In this document: piece after piece, positions 7,996 to 18,300 of the stretch | Position numbering within the stretch: the stretch's first letter is position 1 | Layout: each line of letters starts with the position of its first letter | Assembly (NCBI GenBank): GCA_900541875.1 | Contig: UQLF01000012.1 | Location: 18,951 to 82,950, forward strand | Length of the DNA: 64,000 nucleotides | Reading direction: 5' to 3' | Source: an uncultured Collinsella sp. | Lineage (GTDB): Bacteria > Actinomycetota > Coriobacteriia > Coriobacteriales > Coriobacteriaceae | Made by a program: the position numbers and the translations under genes | Notes under the pieces: model-generated | What the model was told of the DNA's origin: nothing | Database searches by the model: none | The model's input: only the letters and a program-made list of their open reading frames with translations

Positions 7996-9341
7996 GCGGT
8001 GGCGCGGCCGAGCCAGTTGCCGCTGTGGTGGTAGATGGTGAAGATGGTTGCGGTGATGAGCCAGGTTACGGGGTAGACCAGCAGTAGATGCTCGAGCGAC
8101 GGATCGAAGGGCATGATCGCAAACACCCAGATCACCCTCAAGACAACGGTGCCAAAGATGGTGAGCATCATAGGCTGCAGACTCACGCCGGCGCCGCGAA
8201 TGGAGCCCGACGCGTTTTCGATAATCGAGAAAATCGCGTAGAACGGCGCGATAAAGTGAAGAATCGTCGTGGTGTACGCCGAGATCGAAGCATCGTCGAC
8301 AAACAGACGCGACAACGGACCCGAGAACACCAGCAGCACGGCAGACAGGCCACCAATGAGCATAAACGACAGGACGAGGGACGTATGGTAGCCCTTGCGC
8401 ATGCGCTCGTAGTTGCGCGCGCCAAAGTTCTGTGCCGAGAACGTGGAGATCGACACGCCGAGCGCCTCGGTAACCATCCAGATAATGCCATCCAGGCGCC
8501 CAGATAGACCCCAAGCAGTCGTGACATCGGCGCCAAACGAATTAACCGACACCTGGATCAACACGTTCGAGATCGAATAGGCAGCCGATTGAAAACCGAG
8601 TGGCAGACCACACGAGATCATACTCTTGCAAATACCGCGATCGATGCCGAGCCTAGACAGCGAAAGACGCCATGCACCCGGAGCGCGCATCATGCGCAAC
8701 ACGATCATCGTTGCATTGGAGCAAATGGTCAGCGCCACTGCGATGCCGCAGCCCAGCGCCTCCATATGCAACACAGCGACAAAGATGATATCCAGCACCA
8801 CGTTAACCAGGCAGCCAGAGGCAATGATCACGGCGGGCCCGCGTGTGTCGCCCACGGCACGCAGCAGTGCGGTTCCCATATTAAGCAGCAGTGCCGCAAC
8901 CATCGCGGCAAAATAACAGCGAGCATAGGCCACGCCCTCGGCCAATAGTTCATGCGGCGTGTTCATAAGCACCAGCATGGGCTCAACGAACACTATGCCA
9001 AGAATCGAGAAAACGATACCGCCCACCAGCGCAAGCGTCATGGCCGTATGGACCGAACGGCTCAGACGCTCATCATCGTGCTGGCCAAAAAACTGACCCG
9101 TGATAACGGCACAACCAGCGCCAACGCCAACGCAAAAGCCAATGCAGAGCTCGGTGAGGACCATCGTGGCTTGAATGCCGCCCAGCGCGAGCTTGCCGCC
9201 AAACTGACCGACAATATAGGTACCGATAAGCGTGTAGGCCTGCTGAAAAAACGAACTAAAAAAGATGGGAACGCACAGCGAAAGCAGCTGCTGCCAAATA
9301 ACACCCTGCGTTACATCGATAGCCGTAGATTTCTTAGCCAC
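7992..9341 (-). CDS. MATE family efflux transporter
   Basis: A 449-residue polytopic membrane protein with about 12 hydrophobic segments in two halves, typical of multidrug and toxic-compound extrusion exporters driven by Na+ or H+. N-terminal features such as LLSLCVPIFFSSFFQQAYTL and GGIQATMVLTELCIGFCVG match the DinF/NorM-like branch. The substrate is unknown. I chose the GTG at 9341 because GGGGAGG lies just upstream; longer versions lack a ribosome site. It is followed directly by the palindrome containing its stop codon. No regulator gene is adjacent. Confidence 0.9.
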   Translation of the reverse strand: MAKKSTAIDVTQGVIWQQLLSLCVPIFFSSFFQQAYTLIGTYIVGQFGGKLALGGIQATMVLTELCIGFCVGVGAGCAVITGQFFGQHDDERLSRSVHTAMTLALVGGIVFSILGIVFVEPMLVLMNTPHELLAEGVAYARCYFAAMVAALLLNMGTALLRAVGDTRGPAVIIASGCLVNVVLDIIFVAVLHMEALGCGIAVALTICSNATMIVLRMMRAPGAWRLSLSRLGIDRGICKSMISCGLPLGFQSAAYSISNVLIQVSVNSFGADVTTAWGLSGRLDGIIWMVTEALGVSISTFSAQNFGARNYERMRKGYHTSLVLSFMLIGGLSAVLLVFSGPLSRLFVDDASISAYTTTILHFIAPFYAIFSIIENASGSIRGAGVSLQPMMLTIFGTVVLRVIWVFAIMPFDPSLEHLLLVYPVTWLITATIFTIYHHSGNWLGRATA

Positions 9342-9466
9342 ACGCCCTCCCCACACGCATACGTCAAACAACAAAACAGCAATTTAAAACCAAAGCCAAA
9401 ACCAGCTTAGCACCGACTGGCGGCGACCGAAACACCCCGAATTAGAGCGCGGTGCGAAATATCTGC

Positions 9467-10381
9467 CTAGTGATACAAACCCGGCTGGTAGTGATACTCA
9501 TTGCTCACGTGCGGGCACAGCTGCCAAAAGGCGACGGCGCTCGCCGCGGCCACGTTGAGCGAATCGACCCCGTGCGCCATCGGAATGCGCACGGCGCGGT
9601 CACAGCCGGCAATGGTCTTGGCGCCCAAGCCGGCACCCTCGGTACCCATAAAGATTGCCAAGCGGTCAATCTCCTGCAGCATGGGATCGTCCAACGACAC
9701 CGAATCATCCGTCAACGCCATGGCGGAACACGAAAAGCCGGCATCGTGCAGCGCCGCCAGCCCATCATGCGGCCATACGCGCGCCTCACTGCCAATACGC
9801 GTCCACGGCACCTGAAACACGGTGCCCATGCTCACGCGGGCCGAGCGACGATACAGCGGGTCACAGCACGTAGGACTCACCAAAATGCCATCGACGTTCA
9901 GCGCAGCCGCCGAGCGGAAAATCGCGCCGACGTTGGTGTGGTCGACAATGCCCTCGAGCACGCACACGCGCACCGGGCGCTCCCCCGCCGCCTCGACGAC
10001 GCCGCCCAAGAACTCGGCTACCGGAATCTGACGCGGGCGACGGAACGCCGCGAGCGCACCGCGCGTCACGTTAAAGCCCGTCAGCTGCTCCATAAGCTCC
10101 ATCGAGGCCACGAACACGGGAACCGGGCCCGCACCTTCGCGTACCGCCAGGCGCTCAAACAGCGGCATCATCTGGTCGAGCCAGCGTTCGCCCAAAAGAA
10201 AGCTCACCGGCTCGTATCCGGCGCGCACTGCACGCTCGATGACCTTGGCACTCTCGGCGATAAAAATGCCCTTCTGCGGCTCCAGCACGCAGCGAAGCTC
10301 ACGCTCGGTCAGTCGCACGTAGGCATCGAGCCGCTCGTCCTCGAGCGAATCGATTCGCAGCACCTCAACGGCATCAGTCAT
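9467..10381 (-). CDS. TrmH/SpoU family RNA 2'-O-methyltransferase
   Basis: A 304-residue SAM-dependent rRNA or tRNA methyltransferase with a knotted fold. The N-terminal part resembles the substrate-binding domain. The C-terminal part has the three SpoU motifs: NVGAIFRSAAALNVDGILV, IFMGTEGAGL and IPMAHGVDSLNVAAASAVAF. The exact target cannot be read from sequence. The start at 10381 (MTDAVEV) begins the conserved region; no good ribosome site is visible and longer frames are unlikely. It lies 109 bases downstream of folA on the same strand, separated by a hairpin. Confidence 0.88.
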   Translation of the reverse strand: MTDAVEVLRIDSLEDERLDAYVRLTERELRCVLEPQKGIFIAESAKVIERAVRAGYEPVSFLLGERWLDQMMPLFERLAVREGAGPVPVFVASMELMEQLTGFNVTRGALAAFRRPRQIPVAEFLGGVVEAAGERPVRVCVLEGIVDHTNVGAIFRSAAALNVDGILVSPTCCDPLYRRSARVSMGTVFQVPWTRIGSEARVWPHDGLAALHDAGFSCSAMALTDDSVSLDDPMLQEIDRLAIFMGTEGAGLGAKTIAGCDRAVRIPMAHGVDSLNVAAASAVAFWQLCPHVSNEYHYQPGLYH

Positions 10382-10424
10382 AGCAGCCAGCCCGCACCTT
10401 TCTTTGCAGCACCAATACAAATAT

Positions 10425-10449
10425 CGGGGCAACGCCATGCGCTGCCCCG
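10425..10449 (-). terminator. Possible terminator between folA and the RNA methyltransferase gene
   Basis: The stem CGGGGCA/TGCCCCG, extended by three GC pairs, has a four-base loop and is followed on the minus strand by ATATTTG. The U-tract is poor, so termination would be partial. Confidence 0.4.
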
Positions 10450-10490
10450 CCACTCATTCCAACCCGATAATACCGAAGGGATAATCGGTT

Positions 10491-11009
10491 TTACGCCTCA
10501 ACGCGACGATACGTCACGAACTCATAATCGACGCCCTCGTCACCCTCACCGGCGGCAATCGTCGCGACCCCGCTGCGCTGCGCAATCTTCCACGCAGGAT
10601 CGGCTTCCAAATCGGGAAAATACGTATCCACGACATGGACGCAGCGGTCGTGCGTGACCTCGGCCTCGACGCAATACGGCAAAAACTGCCGATAGACATC
10701 GCCGCCACCAATCACCCAAGCAACGGGCTCATCGGCAACCGCGGCGAGCGCCTCGTCGATGCTATGCACCACGTCGACGCCATCGGGCGCAAAATCCTCG
10801 TCGCGCGTGAGCACGATATTGCGACGATTCTTGAGCGGACGCCCGCCGGGAAAACTCAGCAGCGTCTTGCGCCCCATGATAACCGGGCAGCCCTTGGTGC
10901 AGGCCACAAAATGGCGCATATCGGCGCGATTGGACACCACCATGTCGCCCTCGCACCCAATGCCCCAATCGTCACACACGGCGACGATAGCAGATAGCTT
11001 ACACGTCAT
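10491..11009 (-). CDS. folA: Dihydrofolate reductase
   Basis: Reduces dihydrofolate to tetrahydrofolate with NADPH, regenerating the cofactor oxidised by ThyA. The 172-residue protein shows LSAIVAVCDDWGIGCEGDM, the NADPH/substrate motif PVIMGRKTLLSFPGGRPLKNRRNIVLTRD and WVIGGGDVYRQFLPYC. The start ATG at 11009 lies nine bases after the thyA stop, and GGTGG precedes it; a GTG at 11018 adds three residues and is less likely. Co-transcription with thyA fits the shared pathway. Confidence 0.93.
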   Translation of the reverse strand: MTCKLSAIVAVCDDWGIGCEGDMVVSNRADMRHFVACTKGCPVIMGRKTLLSFPGGRPLKNRRNIVLTRDEDFAPDGVDVVHSIDEALAAVADEPVAWVIGGGDVYRQFLPYCVEAEVTHDRCVHVVDTYFPDLEADPAWKIAQRSGVATIAAGEGDEGVDYEFVTYRRVEA

Positions 11010-11018
11010 GAGCACCAC

Positions 11019-11867
11019 CTACACCGCAATGGGAATGTTCTTGACCTGCGGGCCGTGCTCATAGCCCTCGACGATCAGGTCATCGGTCGTAAACGCATAG
11101 AAGTCATGCACATCGGGGTTGAGCGTTACCTTGGGTGCCGCAAACTGCGGACGCTCGATAAGCTCGCGGACGATATCGACATGACGATCATAGATATGGG
11201 CGTCGGCGATCACGTGCAGCAGCTCACCGGGAATCATATCGACCGACTGCGCGACCATCATCAGCAAAATGGCGTACTGGCACACGTTCCAGTTGTTCGC
11301 GGCCAAAATGTCCTGGCTGCGCTGGTTGAGAATCATGTTGAGCGTCGGCTTGTCGTCCTGAGGACGCTGCGTCACGTTATAGGTCACGCTATAGGCGCAC
11401 GGATAAAGGTGCATCTCGGACAGATCGCTAAACACGTACGTATTGGTCATAATGCGGCGACTATACGGCGTGTGCTTAAGGTCGTACAGCACACGGTCCA
11501 TCTGGTCGAAGTCGCCCTCGGCGTAATGGCTCTTCTGACCAATCTGATAGCCGTAGGCTTTACCGATGGAACCGATCTCATCGGCCCACTCATCCCAGAT
11601 ATGGCTGTTGAGATCATGCACGTTATTGGACTTCTTTTGATAGATCCACAGAATCTCGTCCATGGCAGACTTAAGCGCCGTACGACGCAGCGTGAGCGCG
11701 GGGAACTCCTCGCGCAGATCATAGCGCGCCGTGACACCAAAGTTTTTAATGGTATAGGCAGGGGTGCCGTCCTCCCACACCGGGCGGACCTTTTGGCCCT
11801 CGGTGGTGGTGCCATGGTCCAAGATATCGCGGCACATGGTTACAAACTGTTGATCAGCTTTGCTCAT
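11019..11867 (-). CDS. thyA: Thymidylate synthase
   Basis: Methylates dUMP to dTMP with methylenetetrahydrofolate. The 282-residue protein has the catalytic cysteine in MHLYPCAYSVTYN, the phosphate-binding arginine in NQRSQDILAANNWNV, and DAHIYDRH. The active-site context LYPCAYS differs from the common PPCH form but occurs in a ThyA branch found in some anaerobes (from memory). The start ATG at 11867 has an ideal AGGAGG six bases upstream, so the 42-residue upstream extension is not real. It forms a two-gene operon with folA. Confidence 0.95.
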   Translation of the reverse strand: MSKADQQFVTMCRDILDHGTTTEGQKVRPVWEDGTPAYTIKNFGVTARYDLREEFPALTLRRTALKSAMDEILWIYQKKSNNVHDLNSHIWDEWADEIGSIGKAYGYQIGQKSHYAEGDFDQMDRVLYDLKHTPYSRRIMTNTYVFSDLSEMHLYPCAYSVTYNVTQRPQDDKPTLNMILNQRSQDILAANNWNVCQYAILLMMVAQSVDMIPGELLHVIADAHIYDRHVDIVRELIERPQFAAPKVTLNPDVHDFYAFTTDDLIVEGYEHGPQVKNIPIAV

Positions 11868-12005
11868 TGACCCTCCTGTCAGTCGCCTACAAGCGAGATT
11901 CATTGTAGCCCAGGCGCGCGAGTGTCGAATTGGACACTTAGTCCGGCACACGCAATGCACGGCAGCGCGGCTCCGCATGCGGCAACGAGGCATCTTAGCC
12001 TTTTT

Positions 12006-12071
12006 CTGACATATGCCAGAAATGCCTTGCGCCCAACGACTAACGCGTTATCCTATTGTTGACATATGTCA
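12006..12071 (+). promoter_or_regulatory. Promoter with paired TGACATATGYCA operators upstream of the DUF134-NifX gene
   Basis: A perfect 12-bp palindrome TGACATATGTCA (12060-12071) lies just before the ribosome site. A near-copy TGACATATGCCA (12007-12018) lies upstream; the centres are 53 bp apart, about five helical turns. Between them TTGCGC (12027-12032) and TATCCT (12049-12054), 16 bases apart, could be the -35 and -10. The position of the downstream site suggests repression, perhaps by the DUF134 helix-turn-helix domain of the gene itself (inference). Confidence 0.6.
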
Positions 12072-12085
12072 GATAAGGAGTGTGC

Positions 12086-12850
12086 ATGGCAGGAAGACGC
12101 GAAAAACTGCGCCGCGTCGGGATCATCCCCGAATACCGCGGCTTTACCCCCGATGGCCTGGCCAGCGGTGATGCCATCGACATGACCGTCGACGAGCTTG
12201 AGGTGCTGCGCCTGTGCGACCTGGAAGGTCTCAACCAAGAGGCGGTCGCCCAGCAGATGGGCATCGCCCGCGCAACGGTGGCGGCCATTTGCAGCCGCGC
12301 GCATCGCAAGGTGGCCGATGCGCTGGTCAACGGACGAGCGCTCGTCATCGAGGGCGGCAATATCGCGTACTCCCCTATCGCCACGACGACGGCCGCATGG
12401 CCAGCAAAGGAGGTCGGCACCATGAGGGTGGCAACGACGTACGACAACGGCAACATCTTTATGCACTTTGGCCGCAGCGAGCAGTTCAAGATCTACGACA
12501 TCCAGGATGGCAAGGTGCTCAACGAGCAGGTCGTAGGCACCGGTGGCACCGGCCACGGCGCCTTGGCGGGCCTGCTTGCCAACGGAGGCGTTGACACGCT
12601 CATTTGCGGCGGTATCGGCGGCGGCGCTATCAACGCGCTTGCCCAAGCCGGCATCACGGTCTATGCGGGCGCCCAGGGCAGCTGCGATGCCTGCGTCGAG
12701 GCCCTCATTGCAGGCACGCTCGCACAGAACGGCGAGGCCACCTGCGACTGCCATGGACATGATCACGAGCACATCCACGAGCATGGCGAGTCCTGCGGCT
12801 GCCACGGTCACCACGACCATGACGGGCACGAAGGCTGCGGCTGCCACTAG
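12086..12850 (+). CDS. DUF134 helix-turn-helix domain fused to NifX/dinitrogenase FeMo-cofactor domain, metal-rich tail
   Basis: This 254-residue fusion has a DUF134 domain (about 1-95) with MTVDELEVLRLCDLEGLNQEAVAQQMGIARATVAAICSRAHRK, a sigma-like helix-turn-helix. A NifX/NafY-type domain (about 112-210) follows, with FGRSEQFKIYDI and GGIGGGAINALAQAGITVYAG. The tail (about 222-254) is dominated by His and Cys. DUF134 and NifX-like proteins often sit side by side in anaerobes. No nitrogenase genes are visible, so a role in metal or Fe-S sensing or handling is inferred. The ATG at 12086 has AAGGAG five bases upstream. A strong terminator follows. Confidence 0.88.
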   Translation: MAGRREKLRRVGIIPEYRGFTPDGLASGDAIDMTVDELEVLRLCDLEGLNQEAVAQQMGIARATVAAICSRAHRKVADALVNGRALVIEGGNIAYSPIATTTAAWPAKEVGTMRVATTYDNGNIFMHFGRSEQFKIYDIQDGKVLNEQVVGTGGTGHGALAGLLANGGVDTLICGGIGGGAINALAQAGITVYAGAQGSCDACVEALIAGTLAQNGEATCDCHGHDHEHIHEHGESCGCHGHHDHDGHEGCGCH

Positions 12851-12906
12851 CGGCAAGCACCTCGTCGAGAACGCGCTTCCACGCGTGCGACAACCAGCGA
12901 ACAAAC

Positions 12907-12946
12907 GGCGAAGGCCGCCTGGAATACCATCCAGGCGGCCTTCGCC
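12907..12946. terminator. Strong hairpin between convergent DUF134-NifX and ffh genes
   Basis: A 16-bp perfect GC-rich stem (GGCGAAGGCCGCCTGG and its complement) with an eight-base loop. It lies between two convergent genes. The T-runs on either side are weak (GTTTGTT on the minus strand). Confidence 0.7.
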
Positions 12947-12966
12947 ATACACGACTCAACTAGTCG

Positions 12967-14442
12967 TTACTTCTTATTGCGCATCTGCGCTTCCATCTGG
13001 CGCAGCAGATCCATATCGGACTTGGGGCCGCCCGTTCCCAGGCCGCCCATGCCGCCCAGACCCATAGCGTCCAGGCCAGGGATATTGGGCATGCGCATCC
13101 TCTTGGCCTTCTTACCCTTTTTGCCCTTCTTGCCGCCGGCTTGTGCCTGATTAGCCATCGTGCGCATGCGGCCCATCATCTTGTTCATCTCGCCCCACTG
13201 CTTCATAAGGCTATTGACCTCGGTGGGAGTTACACCGGCGCCCTTGGCAATGCGGGCACGGCGCTGACCGTTGATGATGGAGGGACGCAGGCGCTCCTCC
13301 TTGGTCATCGACATGATGATGGCCTCGTTCTTGTCGAAGATGCCCTCGTCCAGGTTACCGCCCATCTGATTGAGCGCACGCTGGCCACCGGGGAGCATGC
13401 CCAGAATGCCCTTCATGCCGCCCATCTTCTTGACAGCTTTCATCTGGTCGAGCATGTCGTTCATGGTAAAGCCCTCGCGCAGCATGCGCTCGGCGGCCTC
13501 GAGCTGCTCGGCGTCAGCCGCCTCCTGGGCCTTCTCGATGATGCCGACAACGTCGCCCATGCCCAAGATGCGCTTGGCCATGCGGTCGGGGTAGAACGGC
13601 TCAAGCGAATCGGGCTTCTCGCCCATGCTCACAAACTTGATGGGCTTGCCGGTCACCTGGCGCACGGAAAGCGCGCCGCCGCCACGGGCGTCGCCGTCGA
13701 GCTTAGAGATAATCACGCCGTCAAAGTCGGTGCGCTCGGCGAAGGTCGAGACGACGTTGACGATATCCTGGCCGGTCATGGCGTCGACGACCATCAACAC
13801 CTGATCGGGCTTGACGGCCTTTTTGATGTCCACGGCCTCCTGCATCATCTGCTCATCGATCTGCAGACGACCGGCGGTATCGACGATGACGACGTCGCGC
13901 AGGTGGTCGACGGCCTCCTGGATGGCGCCTTTGGCGATGTCGACCGGATGCTCGCCGTCGCCGCGGAAGACCGGCACGCCGATCTCGCCACCGAGCGTGG
14001 CCAGCTGGTCGGCAGCGGCGGGGCGGTAGACGTCGCACGCGGCGAGCAGCGGCGAGCGGCCCTGCTTCTTGAGCAGGTAGGCCAGCTTTACGGCTGCCGT
14101 AGTCTTACCGGAGCCCTGCAGGCCCACGAGCATGATGACATTGGGAATGCGGTTGCTAAAGACGAGCTTGCTCTCGGTGGAGCCGAGCATCTCGGTGAGC
14201 TCGTCGAGCACAATCTTGACGACGTTTTGCGCCGGCGACAGCGACTCCATGACCTCGGCGGTCATGCAGCGCTCCTTGGTCTTGGCGACAAACTCCTTAA
14301 CGACCTTGAAGTTGACGTCGGCCTCGAGCAGCGCCATGCGAATATCGCGCATGGCCGAGGTAATGTCGGCCTCGGTCAGCTTACCCTTGCCGCGCAGGCG
14401 GTCAAATGTGTCGTTGAGGCGATCGCTCAGAGAATCAAACAC
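12967..14442 (-). CDS. ffh: Signal recognition particle protein (SRP54)
   Basis: The GTPase of the signal recognition particle, which binds signal sequences of nascent membrane proteins and 4.5S RNA. Of 491 residues, the N domain starts MFDSLSDRLNDTFDRLRGKG. The G domain has GLQGSGKTTAAVKLAYLL, DTAGRL and SKLDGDARGGGALS. The C-terminal M domain is methionine-rich (MNDMLDQMKAVKKMGGMKGILGMLPGG) with a basic, Gly- and Met-rich tail. It lies 10 bases after ftsY, the gene for its receptor, and ends the long operon. Confidence 0.97.
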   Translation of the reverse strand: MFDSLSDRLNDTFDRLRGKGKLTEADITSAMRDIRMALLEADVNFKVVKEFVAKTKERCMTAEVMESLSPAQNVVKIVLDELTEMLGSTESKLVFSNRIPNVIMLVGLQGSGKTTAAVKLAYLLKKQGRSPLLAACDVYRPAAADQLATLGGEIGVPVFRGDGEHPVDIAKGAIQEAVDHLRDVVIVDTAGRLQIDEQMMQEAVDIKKAVKPDQVLMVVDAMTGQDIVNVVSTFAERTDFDGVIISKLDGDARGGGALSVRQVTGKPIKFVSMGEKPDSLEPFYPDRMAKRILGMGDVVGIIEKAQEAADAEQLEAAERMLREGFTMNDMLDQMKAVKKMGGMKGILGMLPGGQRALNQMGGNLDEGIFDKNEAIIMSMTKEERLRPSIINGQRRARIAKGAGVTPTEVNSLMKQWGEMNKMMGRMRTMANQAQAGGKKGKKGKKAKRMRMPNIPGLDAMGLGGMGGLGTGGPKSDMDLLRQMEAQMRNKK

Positions 14443-14452
14443 TAGTCACTCC

Positions 14453-15370
14453 TTAATTGGACTCGCCCACCAGGGCGCGGCAGAAATCTTTGGCATTGAA
14501 CTCCTGCAGGTCATCGACCTGCTCACCCACGCCCACGCGCAGGATCGGGAGCTTGAGCTTCTCGGCCACGGCCATGGCAATACCGCCCTTTGCCGTGCCG
14601 TCGAGCTTTGTCATGATAATACCGTCCAGACCCAGCGCCTCGTTAAACTCGAGCGCCTGGTTCAGACCGTTTTGACCCGTCGCGGCATCGATCACGAGGA
14701 CGACCGAGACGGGCATGGGGCCGGCGGCCATATTGGCGGCGCGCTTACGCGTCACGTTGACCACCTTGGCAAGCTCGCGCATGAGCTCGGGGCTCGTGTG
14801 CAGACGACCGGCGGTGTCGATAAGCACCAGGTCGCTGCCGCGCTTATCGGCCTCGTCGAGCACGTCATAGCACACGCTCGCCGGATCGGAGCCGCGGTCG
14901 CGCTTGATGACGGGGACGCCGGCGCGCTGGCCCCACACATCGAGCTGCTCGATAGCGGCAGCACGGAAGGTATCGGCCGAACCGATCACGACGTTCTTGC
15001 CGCGGGCGGCCATGGCGCTCGCGATCTTACCGACCGTAGTGGTCTTGCCGGCACCGTTAATGCCCACAAACAGCACGCAGCTCGGCGTATCGGAAAACGG
15101 ATCGCGCTCGATGGGCACAAAGTGCTGCTCGAGCTGCTCGGCCAGGGCACGACGAAGCTGCGGGGCGGTCTTGAGGTTCTTCTTGGCCGCGGCATCACGC
15201 AGGTCATCGGATACCTTGATCGCGACCTCGGCACCCATGTCACCCATGACGAGGGTGTCCTCAAGGTCCTCCCAAAAATCCTCGTCGACCTCGCCGCCAA
15301 AGTAAAAGACCTCGTTGAGGGCCTCGCGGCTGCGCTCAAGTCCGCGCGAGAGAGCATCGAAGAATCCCAT
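14453..15370 (-). CDS. ftsY: Signal recognition particle receptor FtsY
   Basis: Membrane-associated receptor GTPase that docks the signal recognition particle at the translocon. The 305-residue protein consists of the NG core only: GINGAGKTTTVGKIASAM (P-loop), DTFRAAAIEQLDVW, DTAGRLHTSPELMREL and TKLDGTAKGGIAMAVAEKL. It lacks the long acidic N-terminal region of E. coli FtsY, so membrane binding must rely on the N-terminal helix. Its ATG overlaps the smc stop codon (TAATG), so the two are translationally coupled. ffh follows 10 bases later. Confidence 0.96.
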   Translation of the reverse strand: MGFFDALSRGLERSREALNEVFYFGGEVDEDFWEDLEDTLVMGDMGAEVAIKVSDDLRDAAAKKNLKTAPQLRRALAEQLEQHFVPIERDPFSDTPSCVLFVGINGAGKTTTVGKIASAMAARGKNVVIGSADTFRAAAIEQLDVWGQRAGVPVIKRDRGSDPASVCYDVLDEADKRGSDLVLIDTAGRLHTSPELMRELAKVVNVTRKRAANMAAGPMPVSVVLVIDAATGQNGLNQALEFNEALGLDGIIMTKLDGTAKGGIAMAVAEKLKLPILRVGVGEQVDDLQEFNAKDFCRALVGESN

Positions 15371-18300
15371 TATGCATTCACGACCTTTCCGGTTTCGCGA
15401 TCGAGTTTTTGCGAGACGACGCGACTGACGCCGTCGGCTTGCATCGAGACGCCGTAGAGGACGTCAGCGTCCTCCATAGTACGGCGCTGGTGCGAAATAA
15501 CCAAGAGCTGCGTATCGGAACGCAACACATCGAGTGCGCCGATGAGCTTGGACAGGTTGGCGTCATCGAGCGCCGCCTCGACCTCGTCCAGCACGTAGAA
15601 CGGCACCGTGCGCGTGCGATAGACAGCAAAGAGCAGGGCGAGCGCCGTCAGGCTCTTCTCGCCGCCCGACATGAGCATCATCTTGGTGATGCGCTTGCCA
15701 CGCGGCTGCGCCACGACCTCAATGCCCGTTTCGGCCGGATGCTCGGGGTCGGTCATCTCCAGATGCGCCTGGCCTCCCGGGAACAGCATGGCGAAGATCT
15801 CGCGGAAGTTCGCATCGACCTTCTCGAAGGTCACCAAGAAGGCTTTACGCATCTTGCGGTCGATGGCCACGGTGATCTTGGTGAGCGCCTTGCGTGCGCT
15901 CTCCAGATCGGCCAGCTGCTCCTCGATGTAATCGGCGCGGCGCTTGAGCTGCTCGTACTCCTCCATGGCAACCTGGTTCACAGGACCCAGGTTGTTAATC
16001 TGGCGCACGAGCTGGTTGAGCTCGCGCTCGGCGGCGTCGCGGTCGGTAGGCGCAGGAAGCATGAGCGCTTCCTCGAGCACCGTGGTGCCATCGGCGGTAA
16101 TGGCCTTGATGGCTGCCTCTACCTGCACCTCGAGCTTACCGCGGGAGACCTTGAACTCATTTTGCGTCGCCGTGGCGGCATCGACCCGCTCCTTGGCGCG
16201 GGAGACTTCGGCCTTGGCGTCTTCGATGGTCTTCTTGAGCGAGGCCGAGTCCGCCTCCTCGAGCGAAGCCTGGTCACGCAGACGCGCAGCCCAATCCGAT
16301 GCGCGATCCAGCAGGGCTGAATAGCGCTCGTGCATGGGATCGACGCGCAGGCGCAACAGCTCGAGTGAGCGCGAGGCCTGGCGCGTTCCGCGGATACGGC
16401 GGTCGATGCCCTCTAGGCGATGCTCCAGATCGGGCACGCGGCCCTTCAGCGAACGCAGACGCTCGCTCGTCTGGGCCAGGCGGACCTTGGCATCGGCGAG
16501 CTTGCCGGCTGCCTCGGAATCGTCACGGCAGACGCGATCGAGCTCGTCATTGGCTTCGGCAATCTGGAGACCCAGGTCGCTTGCCTGCGCACGGGCCTCG
16601 TCGCGCGAACGGGTGAGCTCGTCAACACGCGGGCGCGCAGCGCGAACAGCCTCGGCGGCCTGCTCGCGGCGCTTGGAGATGCGCACGCGCTCGACCTCGG
16701 CATTGTTGGCACTTTGCTCCAGGCGGCCGATCTCGGAGAGCAGCGAGCGGCGCTCGCCCTCAAGACGGGCGATCTCGCCGGCGGCATCGCCCTCGGCGGC
16801 ACGCGCCTCCTCGACGGCCGCATTGGCCTCGACGACCTGATCCGACACATGCTCAAACACGGCAGCCAGATCGGGCTCCAGGCCCTCCAGCTCACGAATA
16901 CGACGCTTGCGCTCCAGGGCACCCGAGGCCTCGCCGGCATCGAGCCCCACGCGCACCAGGCCGCCACAGCTCACGCGGGCGCCATCGGGCGTCACGTAGG
17001 TCACACCGTCAACGACTGGTGCCGCCAGTGCGGCAGCCAAGTCATCGACCACGTAATAGCCGCCGAGCAGGGCCTCGACAACCGGGCCATAATCGGCACG
17101 CACGGACAGGCGATCGACCAGACGCGAACCGGCAGCGCCCTTGGCAGCAGCACCGCCGCTTACGCCGCGCGCCACCAGCAGTGCCTCGCCCGAGGCCTTC
17201 TTTTGGTCCAGAGCCGCACGACCGGCACGCTCAAGCGTGGCGGCGTCATCAAACAGCAGGGCATCGATATCGCCGGCAAGCAGCTGCTCGACCAGGCCCT
17301 CGAGCTCACGAGGAGCCTCGAGCACGTCGCCCAAACGGCCCGAGACATCATCGCCCAGCGCACCCATCAAACGGCTCACCAGCGGCGAGCTGTCGGCCAT
17401 GCGAGCGTCGAGCTTCTTTTGGCTCGCGAGCTCTGAGCGCACCTCGGACAGCTTGTTGCGCGCCTCGCCCTCACGGGCACGCAGGTCCTTGAGGGCAGCG
17501 CGTGCCGTCTCGGTGGCCTCGCGCGCATCGCTCTGGGCCTGACGAGCCGCCTCAAGGGCGCTCTCAAGCTCCTCAGCACGGTCGCGACGGCTCTCAAGCG
17601 ATGCCGTGACCTCCTCGAGTTGCTCGTCGATCTGCTCCAGGCGCGAGGCATACATGTTGTCCTCGACCTCGGCATTACTCAAGGAATCCTTCACCTTGGC
17701 GAGCTCGAGCGCGGCGTTATCGGCTACGCGCTGCACATCGCGTTGCTCACGCGTGAGCTGCGAAATCTGATTGTCGAGCGCAACGCGACGCTCGTGGAGC
17801 TCGGCGGCGGCAGGACCGGCGGCGTCAACGTCGTCCTGGGCCTGCATGTGCGCACCGGTCACTTCCTCAAGCTGGGCACGCGCATCCTCGAGCTCCTCGA
17901 CCACGCGACGCCGCTGATGCTCGGAGCTCGAGATCTGGCCGCGCATGTCGGACAGGCGCGACACCATGTTGTGGCCTTTTTCCTCGAGCAGACGCATATC
18001 GGAGTTAATGCGGCCGACCACGTCTTGCATATGGCGGCGCTGCTCGCCCAGATCGCCCACAAACAGGCCCTTTTCCTCGAGCATAACCTGGAGCTTCTCG
18101 AGCTCACGCTCCTTTTCGCCCAAGCGGTATTGCGCAAGCTCAAGCTCGGCAGCGCCCTCCTTGGAGCGGCTCTCCAGGTCGTTCCACTGCGACTGCAGCG
18201 AACGAAGTTCATCGACGGCCAGCATCTGCGTAAGCTCGTTCGCGCGCGAGGACAGCTCTTTGTACTTGCGCGCACGATCGACCTGACGCTCCAGCGGCCG

